Shown here: in pieces, positions 56,817 through 64,000 of the stretch | Layout: every line of letters begins with the position of its first letter | How positions within the stretch are numbered: the stretch's first letter is position 1 | Assembly: GCA_016710625.1 (NCBI GenBank) | Contig: JADJVK010000024.1 | Coordinates: 1 to 64,000, forward strand | Direction of reading: 5' to 3' | Source of the DNA: Saprospiraceae bacterium | GTDB lineage: Bacteria; Bacteroidota; Bacteroidia; Chitinophagales; Saprospiraceae | Length of the DNA stretch: 64,000 nucleotides | Made by a program: the position numbers and the translations under genes | The notes under the pieces: model-generated | What the model was told of the DNA's origin: nothing | Database searches by the model: none | The model's input: the letters and a program-made list of their open reading frames with translations, nothing else

Positions 56817-59800
56817 ATGAAAAAAATAATTACTTCGGTGTATGCAATGCTATTGAGTGTTGTACTGTTTGCACAGTTGCCTGATGGAAGTACAGCTCCT
56901 GACTGGACTATGGCAGATATAAACGGTCAATCTCACATTGTACAGTTATTTAAACCAAGGCAAAATAGTTGTTTTGGATTTTTCTGCTACTTGGTGTGGA
57001 CCATGTTGGAATTACCATAATACACATGCTTTGAGAGATTATTATAATGCACATGGTCCTAGTGGAGATAATACTGCAAGAGTATTCTTTATTGAAGGGG
57101 AGTGTGGTAATAATACTGCATGTTTATATGGACCATCGGGTTGTGTAGGTCCAGGCGGAACTCAAGGAAACTGGGTTTCAGGAACTCCATATCCTATAAT
57201 TGATAATTGTTCACAAAATGGACCTTATCAAATTGGATATTTTCCAACAATTTATATGATTTGTCCACAAACAAAGAAAATTTTTGAAATTGGACAAGTA
57301 ACTGCTTCACAAATAGAGGATTATGCGAATGCTTTATGTGTCCCTGATCCTTTATCATATACATTAGAAAGTACAACAAATAATTTATGTTTTGGTCAAA
57401 CTAATGGCGCAATTGATATTACTCCAGCTGGAGGTATTACACCATATACATATTTATGGAGTAATGGAAAAACAACACAAGATTTAACTAATCTAGCTGC
57501 TGGGACTTATAAATGTACAATCACAGATGCTCAAAATAAAAAGTTAATTACGAACAATATCGCAATTACTCAACCTGCTTTATTAGATCCTAAAGTTGTA
57601 TTATTAAAACATATTCAGCTTTGTGGAGATTTTGGTAGTATTGATGTAAATACTGTTGGAGGAACATTGCCTTATACCTTTGTTTGGAACAATGGAAATG
57701 TGGAACAAACGATTCCACAAATTTTTGATCCAGGTGTTTATAAATTATCTGTAACCGATGGAAATGGTTGTAAAGCACAGACAGCTAACCTTACGGTTCA
57801 ATTATTTAATACGATACCAACAACCAATGCAGGTCCAACTAAAGTAATTAATTGTAAAGACACTTTAGTTCAATTAGCTGCAACAGCTGGACCTTCTGGT
57901 GCTAATCTTAGTTATAATTGGACAGCATTAAATGGTGGTAATATTGTAAATGGAGGTACTACATTGACACCTAAAGTTAATGCTGGCGGGTTATATAAAA
58001 TCAAAGTAACAGATAAGAATTCAAATTGTGTTGACTCATCTTCAGTTACAGTAACTGAAAACAAAGTACAACCCAATACGACTGTTGATAAAAGTGGTGG
58101 TATAAATTGCGTCGATACTTTAGTTTCATTTACTTCACAAACTCCAAATTGTACTAATTGTACCTATAATTGGACAGCAAGTAATGGTGGAAATTTAACT
58201 ACAAATAATAATGCTCCGAGTGCTGCTGGAAATGCTGCTGGAACTTATTCATTAAAAGTTACAAATCCTTCTAACTATTGTGTTAAAAATGTAGATAATA
58301 ATATACCTAAAGATACAACATTACCAAATGTTGAAATTGTAACAAACAATGGTTTATTGACTTGTGGAAATCCAAATGTTGTATTAATTGCTACTGCTGA
58401 TACTGGTGCAGTTTACTCTTACCAATGGGTAGCAACAAATGGTGGAAATATAGTTTCTGGTGGAACTACTTTAACTCCAACTGTTAATGCAGTAGGTGAT
58501 TATAAATTAGTTGTTACAAACAATTCAAATAATTGTAAAAATGATGATAATACAGCTGTTGCTCAAGATAATAATTTACCTAGCTTAGCTATTGAATCAA
58601 ACAATGGTTTAAATTGTACAAATACATCATTAATATTAAATGGTAATGTAAATAACAATACAGGTACATTTACTTACAATTGGGTGGCTACAAATGGTGG
58701 AACAATTATTTCTGGTGGAAATACAAAGAATCCTGTAGTAGGAAGTTCTGGAACATACACAATGAATGTTGTAAATACAGATAATGGTTGTTCAAATGCA
58801 TTATCAACTGCAGTTAGCTCTGATACAGAAAAACCAGAGGTTTCTATTGCAAATCCAAATCAAATCAACTGTTTGACAAGTGAAGTTACTTTGCAAGCAA
58901 ATGTTTCTAATAGAGCAGATTATACTTATAATTGGACTGCTTCAAATGGTGGTAACATCGTTTCTGGTGGAAATACAGCTTCTCCAAAAGTTGATAAAGG
59001 TGGTACATATACAGTTGTAGTTAAAAATTCTACAAATGGTTGTGAAACCACTCAAAGTGTTAATGTTATTGAGGATAAAACTCAAGCTACTGTAAATATT
59101 GCTCAGAATGGTAATATTACTTGTGCAACACCAACATCTACTTTGTCAACTGACATTACTTCTGGTGGAAATTTAACTTATAATTGGACTGCAAGTAATG
59201 GCGGAAATATTGTTTCTGGATACAATTCTGCAACTCCAACCATTAATGCTGCTGGAACTTACAATGTAGTTGTAACTAGCTCAAATGGTTGTGTGGCTAC
59301 AAATCAAATTAATGTTACAGAAGACAAATTGTTACCAACAGTTGCAACTAGCTCTAGTGTAATCACTTGTAAAGACGGAATTGTTGCGATTAACTCAACT
59401 ACTAATAATCAGGTTACTTATAACTGGACTACAACAGATGGAAATATCTTGAATGGTCAAGGTACTGATAAAGTTAATGTTGATAAAGCAGGAAAATATG
59501 AATTAGTAGTTACAGATAACAAAAATGGTTGTCAAGCAACTTCTTCTATTCAAGTTTCTGAAAACAAAGTTACACCAACAGTAACAACAAATTCTCCCAG
59601 ATCAATTGACATGTTTGAAAACATCAACTGATGTTACTGCGTCTGTAAATAATAATTCAAATGTTTCTTACAATTGGTCTGCAATCAATGGTGGTCAATT
59701 CTCAGGAAATAACGACGGAGCATCTATAAATACTTCAACCAAAGGAACTTATGTTGTTGTCGTTACAGATAATACAAATGGATGTAAAACAACAAAAGAA

Positions 59801-61051
59801 GTTGATGTAACTGAGAATAAAGAAAAACCAGATATTTTTGTTTCTTCAATTGGAACAATAACATGTACCAATCCACAATCTTCTATTAGTATTAATGTGA
59901 AAGGTGGTACTTTCAATTATTTCTGGACTACAACGAATGGTAATATTGTTTCAGGTGGCGATTCAGGTTATTTAACTGTTGATAAATCAGGAGATTATGA
60001 AGTAAAAGTGGTAAATACAGTTAATGGTTGTTTTGAAACTAAAGTTGTTGCAGTGACTGAAAATATTGCAATTCCTTCTGTACAAATCTCAAACCCTGCT
60101 GAAATTACTTGTAAATCACCTTCAGTTATTTTGAATGCAGTTGCTGGAAATGGTAATTCATTCGAATTTAATTGGACTACTTCTACTGGAAATATTCAAT
60201 TGGGTAATAAAACAGCTACTCCTCAAGTAAATGAAGCAGGAACTTATACTGTTGAAGTTGTGAATATTGAAAATGGTTGCAAAAACGTACAAAGTGTAGA
60301 AGTTTTCGAAGCTGCAAAACCAATTGCATCAATCGATATCGTTCAGAATATTCTTTGTTTTGGAGACCAAAATGGTTCTGTTAAAGCAGATGCATTCTCT
60401 GGTAAAGCACCATATTCATACAAATGGTCAACTGGTTCAACTAGCCAAAACTTGACAAACGTTAAAGCAGGTACTTATTCTGTAGAAGTTACTGATGATA
60501 ATGGTTGTATCGTGAAATCTGATGTTAAATTAGAAAATCCACCACAATTAGAATTGACAGTAGATAAATCTGCTGATGATACTTCAAACGGAAATGGTTC
60601 AATTGAAGTAACTCCTAAAGGAGGAACTGGTATTTTGAAATATACTTGGTACAAGAATGGCGTTAAATATGCTTCTACTGAAGATATTTCTGGTTTATCA
60701 GCAGGTACTTACAAATTAGTTATTGAAGATGCAAATGGTTGTACTATTAGCTCAACTGATGTAATTATTAAGAAAATATCTGATGTGAAAGATATTGCAG
60801 GTTTAGTAAATTTTGCAATGTCTCCAAATCCAACCATTAATAATTCAATAGTGAAATTAACTTTAGATCATTTATCTGATATTCAAGTTTCTGTTTATGA
60901 TTTGACTGGTAAGTTAGTTAATCAATCTAATATGATAAATTCAAGTAATTTTGAGTATGAAATTCAATTAGCTGATATGCCAAATACAGCATATGTTGTA
61001 AAGATAAATGTTGACAATCAGACAATTACAAGAAGATTGGTAAAACAATAA
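56817..61051 (+). CDS. Giant T9SS surface protein: thioredoxin domain, SprB repeats and ten PKD-like repeats; two frameshifts
   Basis: About 1411 residues once frames are joined. A signal peptide (MKKIITSVYAMLLSVVLFAQ) is followed by a thioredoxin-like domain with LDFSATWCGPCWNYHNTHALRDYY and YFPTIYMICP. SprB-type repeats come next (CFGQTNGAIDITPAGGITPY; LAAGTYKCTITDAQ). Ten copies of a roughly 80-residue module follow, each with I-x-C, then Y-N-W-T-x-x-N-G-G-N-I-V-S-G-G and N-G-C. The C-terminus has further SprB-type repeats (CFGDQNGSVKADAFSGKAPY) and a sorting domain (MSPNPTINNSIVKLTL.. RRLVKQ). Frame breaks lie at about 56935 (one base missing) and about 59605 (one extra G between ATT and ACATG). 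Two Cys per repeat suggest disulfides. It is probably a surface adhesin, possibly for gliding or attachment. Confidence 0.85.
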
Positions 61052-61079
61052 TCTAAGAATCTTTTGGTAATATAGATTA

Positions 61080-61112
61080 AAGAAGCCGTCTGAGAAGACG
61101 GCTTCTTTTTTT
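61080..61112 (+). terminator. Strong intrinsic terminator of the adhesin gene
   Basis: A perfect 12-bp GC-rich stem (61080-61091 with 61096-61107, loop GAGA) and a T run, between converging genes. Confidence 0.9.
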
Positions 61113-61115
61113 ATA

Positions 61116-63524
61116 TTAATAACTAACAACGATTCCGATAGATGGGATTCTTGTGCCACTTGTATTATCTATGTACTTCAATTTATAGCGTTGCTCATTG
61201 ATTGGATCTGTCGGGTTAATAATAGATGGTTGCCCAACTGGATTTCCATTATTATCTAAAGGAACATCTAATATCAATTGCTTTCTAGTGATTTTATTTT
61301 CCAATAAATTTTGAATATCTAAGAAAACATTAAGCGACCATTTTTTGAAAAACCATTTTTTATCTACTCTTAGATTAATATAATTCGTATTATTTAATCT
61401 ATTTGAATTTAATTGGTTATAATCTAATAATTCTGCTCCTCGAACATTCCAATTACTAACCAAAGATGAAGCAAATTCGTTGGCAGGGGTAAAAGGTAAC
61501 CCACTTTGATATCTCCATGAAATGCCTATTTCCCAGTTCTTTTTAAATTGTTTTCCAGCGGTTAGACTAAAAATATGACGACTATCCCATGAAGATGGTC
61601 TGTAAATACCAAGTTTGTCTTGAAATTCACTGTAAGAAAAAGTATAAGCAGCAATACCATAAAATCCTTTAAACATTCTTTGTTGAACCATTAATTCCAT
61701 TCCATAACTTCTTCCTTTAGATATTGAGGTAACCGATTCATTCCCAATGACGCCAAAATCTCCACCTAAATTTGCTAAAGAAATGCTATCTCTTAATAAA
61801 AATGGATATTTATCATATTTTTTATAGAAACCTTCCAAAGTAATTCTTGAACTTGTTGAAGTTCTATATTCTAGACCAGCTACAATTTGTTGATTTTCAA
61901 TAAATTTAACTTGGTTGTTTTTATTAACAAAGGAATCATCCTTTTTATATCCCAAAACAGTATAAGGTGGAAGTTGGTAATAGATGCCAGTATTAAAATT
62001 AATTGAAAATTGTTGATTAATAGCATACGAAAGAGATAATCTAGGAGAAAACTGATCCAAAGGGTTGCTCATATCTTTCGAATAGCTATTTCCATCTGCT
62101 CTAATTCCAAAGGAAGCAATTAATTTTTCATTAAAGAAATTCTTACTCAATTGTCCAAATAAGTAATATTTACTAAAATTTAAGGAAGATTGATAATTTA
62201 TCGTATCAGGACCATTTGGAGTAGCAATTCTATTAAAAGTGTTATTGTTGTATTTTACATATTCGTAACCAACTCCAGCATTTAATTTATAAGTGCCAAA
62301 TCTTTCTGTATTTTCAATTCTAAGTTTATTTTCAATTTCTTGAGATTTGTATTTGTATCTCAATTTTGAAGCATCACTTTCATCATTGTCTTCATATTTA
62401 TATGCTTCATTATTCAACATATTGCGGCTTACTACAAAAGTTGTATATCCTTGGTTTCTATATTTTTTATATACTAATCCTTGTGTATAGTTCCATTGTG
62501 GTGTAACTGGTAAATTACCTAATAGATATTTTTGTGATTCGGTTTCATTTGCATCCAAATTCAAATCGAATTGATCCAGGGCACCTAACCCAACAATATA
62601 TAATTCACTTTTTTTCCATTTTTTTCTATATTTGAATTGATAATCATGATAAGTAGGCAAAAATGGAAGTTTTAAAGCTTTAAATAACAGTTGTAAATAA
62701 GATCTTCTAACACTTAGTAATAATGTATTGGTTTTGTCTTTAGATATTGGTCCCTCCACGGTTAAGCCTATATCATTTGGACTTATTGTTGCTGTTAATC
62801 CAATTCTGTCATCTCTTGTATCTCTTTGTTTGAAATTAAATACTGAACTCATGGTATTTCCTCTATTTGCAGGAAATGCCCCGCTATAGAAGTCAACTTC
62901 ATTAATGAAATCAACATTTATCAAACCTACAGGACCACCAGAAGCACCTTGAGTTGCAAAGTGGTTAATATTTGGAACTTCGATATCATCTAAATAAAAA
63001 CGATTTTCGTTTGGTGCACCACCTCTAATGATTAAATCATTTCTGAAAGAAGCAACTGAAGTTACACCCGGTAAAGATTGAATTACTTTCGAAATATCTC
63101 TATTTGCTCCTGGATTTCTTTGAATCTCAGCAATTCCAATATTTCTAAGCGACAAAGGACTTTCTTCTGTTTTTCGGAATGCAGCAGATTTAATAACAAC
63201 TTCATTGATTTTGGTTGAAATTTCTTCCATTTTGACATTAACAATAGAAGGCTTAGAATTGCTGACCTGAATTTCAGAAACCAAAACATCCTTAAATCCC
63301 ACAAAGCTAATTTTTAGATTATACAATCCTGGAACAAGACCATTAATTTCAAAATTCCCATTTTCATCACTTGAAGCACCTTGAGCTGTTTCAATAATAA
63401 GCACATTTGCAAATGAAATTGGTTCATTATTTAATTGATTTGCAAGATTTCCTTTTATAATTCCATTTTGTGAAAATGAATAAAAAGAACAAAACAATAG
63501 ACTGATGAATGTGAATATTCTCAT
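61116..63524 (-). CDS. TonB-dependent receptor
   Basis: About 802 residues from ATG 63524 (MRIFTFISLLFCSFYSFSQ, signal peptide); a longer frame upstream lacks an ATG. Domains in order are a carboxypeptidase regulatory-like domain (IIKGNLANQLNNEPISFANVLI.. GFKDVLVSEIQV), a TonB plug (LRNIGIAEIQRNPGANRDISKVIQSLPGV.. RGGAPNENRFYLDDIEVPNINHFATQ) and an outer-membrane barrel ending RIPSIGIVVSY. The barrel includes INFNTGIYYQLPPYTVLGY and the FSYSEFQDKLGIYRPSSWDSRHIFSLTAGKQF type of strand pairs. It takes up an unknown ligand driven by TonB. It is convergent with the adhesin gene and divergent from the next receptor. Confidence 0.93.
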   Translation of the reverse strand: MRIFTFISLLFCSFYSFSQNGIIKGNLANQLNNEPISFANVLIIETAQGASSDENGNFEINGLVPGLYNLKISFVGFKDVLVSEIQVSNSKPSIVNVKMEEISTKINEVVIKSAAFRKTEESPLSLRNIGIAEIQRNPGANRDISKVIQSLPGVTSVASFRNDLIIRGGAPNENRFYLDDIEVPNINHFATQGASGGPVGLINVDFINEVDFYSGAFPANRGNTMSSVFNFKQRDTRDDRIGLTATISPNDIGLTVEGPISKDKTNTLLLSVRRSYLQLLFKALKLPFLPTYHDYQFKYRKKWKKSELYIVGLGALDQFDLNLDANETESQKYLLGNLPVTPQWNYTQGLVYKKYRNQGYTTFVVSRNMLNNEAYKYEDNDESDASKLRYKYKSQEIENKLRIENTERFGTYKLNAGVGYEYVKYNNNTFNRIATPNGPDTINYQSSLNFSKYYLFGQLSKNFFNEKLIASFGIRADGNSYSKDMSNPLDQFSPRLSLSYAINQQFSINFNTGIYYQLPPYTVLGYKKDDSFVNKNNQVKFIENQQIVAGLEYRTSTSSRITLEGFYKKYDKYPFLLRDSISLANLGGDFGVIGNESVTSISKGRSYGMELMVQQRMFKGFYGIAAYTFSYSEFQDKLGIYRPSSWDSRHIFSLTAGKQFKKNWEIGISWRYQSGLPFTPANEFASSLVSNWNVRGAELLDYNQLNSNRLNNTNYINLRVDKKWFFKKWSLNVFLDIQNLLENKITRKQLILDVPLDNNGNPVGQPSIINPTDPINEQRYKLKYIDNTSGTRIPSIGIVVSY

Positions 63525-63647
63525 AAAAATTTTATTTTTTTTAACAGCGTTAATTTTAAAAAGTTTAAATATTAAATACAAATAGTATATAAATTAATTT
63601 TTTTTCATACCTTGCTTTGAAATTATTTTTATAAAAAAATTGGTTTT

Positions 63648-64000
63648 ATGAAATTCAATTTTGTACTTGTTGATAATAAGCAATTTATATTTTCGTTTTT
63701 ACTTTTTTTACTTTCTTTTTCTTTGTTTTCACAATCAAAAATTAGGGGATTAGTAAAAGATGGTTCAAAAAATGATGCTTTAATTGGTGCTGCGGTAGTC
63801 ATTAAGGGTACTTCAACTGGTGTTTCCACAGATTTTGATGGAAATTTCGAGCTGAATGTTCCTAGTTTGCCCGTCACATTAGTGGTTTCATATATTGGTT
63901 ATACATCTAAGGATGTGGCTGTTAGTAGTACAAAAGAGCTTTTGTCTGTTTTTTTAGAGGAAGAAAATACGACTTTAGTTGAAGTGCAAGTGAAAGGGCA
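63648..64000 (+). CDS. TonB-dependent receptor, SusC-like, 5' part only
   Basis: ATG 63648 opens a frame that runs off the window after about 117 codons. A signal peptide (VDNKQFIFSFLLFLLSFSLFSQ) is followed by a carboxypeptidase regulatory-like domain: SKIRGLVKDGSKNDALIGAA, VVIKGTSTGVSTDFDGNFEL, VVSYIGYTSKDVAV. The GxV-x-D-x-x-x-x-x-x-L-x-G-A-x-V pattern and the G-T-x-x-G-T/S-x-T-D-x-D-G block are typical of SusC-like and TonB-dependent receptors of Bacteroidota. The plug begins at the window edge (TTLVEVQVKG). Confidence 0.85.
   Translation, partial: MKFNFVLVDNKQFIFSFLLFLLSFSLFSQSKIRGLVKDGSKNDALIGAAVVIKGTSTGVSTDFDGNFELNVPSLPVTLVVSYIGYTSKDVAVSSTKELLSVFLEEENTTLVEVQVKG

Noticed and set aside
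59606..61051. Second independent adhesin gene starting at about 59606
   Set aside because: The repeats continue in phase across the break once one base is removed, and there is no start codon, signal peptide or ribosome-binding site at the junction.
1..64000. UGA read as a regular sense codon genome-wide
   Set aside because: Long conserved genes (lon, dnaK, fadN and others) use only TGG for Trp and are not fragmented at TGA, so UGA is at most a rare special case.

Overview
The window comes from an AT-rich genome of the phylum Bacteroidota. The evidence is several C-terminal type IX secretion (T9SS) sorting domains, SprB-type and GEVED-type surface modules, three TonB-dependent receptors with carboxypeptidase-regulatory N-terminal domains, Bacteroidota-type promoter boxes (TAnnTTTG) and a FadN-type beta-oxidation protein. 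Order or genus cannot be fixed from this sequence alone; a free-living, protein-degrading member of the Saprospiria/Chitinophagia kind fits. No rRNA, tRNA or CRISPR array was recognised.

Layout. 1-4000: an IS4-type transposase remnant and a B12-binding radical SAM gene, both broken by many small indels. 4.9-8.2 kb: a broken alpha/beta hydrolase, a broken metallo-beta-lactamase-fold protein and an AraC-type regulator. 8.4-10.6 kb: an ExbB-ExbD-TonB energy-transduction operon. 10.9-14.5 kb: FadN-like protein and thiolase (fatty acid beta-oxidation). 15-26.6 kb: outer-membrane protein and fructose-bisphosphate aldolase, a secreted subtilisin, thioredoxin, carbonic anhydrase, DnaK, HMG-CoA lyase, a Skp-like lipoprotein and a DUF1015 protein. 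26.7-34.8 kb: a very large uncharacterised outer-membrane protein, an Rpn nuclease with a frameshifted tail, Lon protease and PurK. 34.9-40.9 kb: a minus-strand hydroxyproline-degradation operon (D-hydroxyproline oxidase, 4-hydroxyproline epimerase, semialdehyde dehydrogenase, deaminase) headed by a beta-lactamase-fold membrane protein that has lost its catalytic residues. 41-48 kb: MBL-fold hydrolase, a TlpA-like fusion protein, a TonB-dependent receptor and PyrE. 48.1-54 kb: a two-gene unit (nuclease-fold protein plus membrane coiled-coil protein), a broken beta-helix surface protein and a secreted metzincin with a dockerin-like module. 54.4-56.7 kb: a small unknown gene, a six-copy 42-bp tandem array and isocitrate dehydrogenase. 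56.8-64 kb: a giant thioredoxin-headed, repeat-rich T9SS adhesin and two TonB-dependent receptors.

Taken together, the secreted subtilisin and metzincin, the TonB system with its receptors, and the hydroxyproline, leucine (HMG-CoA lyase) and fatty-acid catabolic genes suggest an organism that digests proteins such as collagen or hydroxyproline-rich plant or algal proteins outside the cell. This is inference.

Quality caveat. Reading frames break often, mainly by single-base losses or gains in short A or T runs. The density is very high in the first 4 kb, moderate to 6.5 kb and again at 48-51 kb, and low elsewhere. The encoded proteins remain recognisable across the breaks, so many may be residual sequencing errors rather than true pseudogenes.
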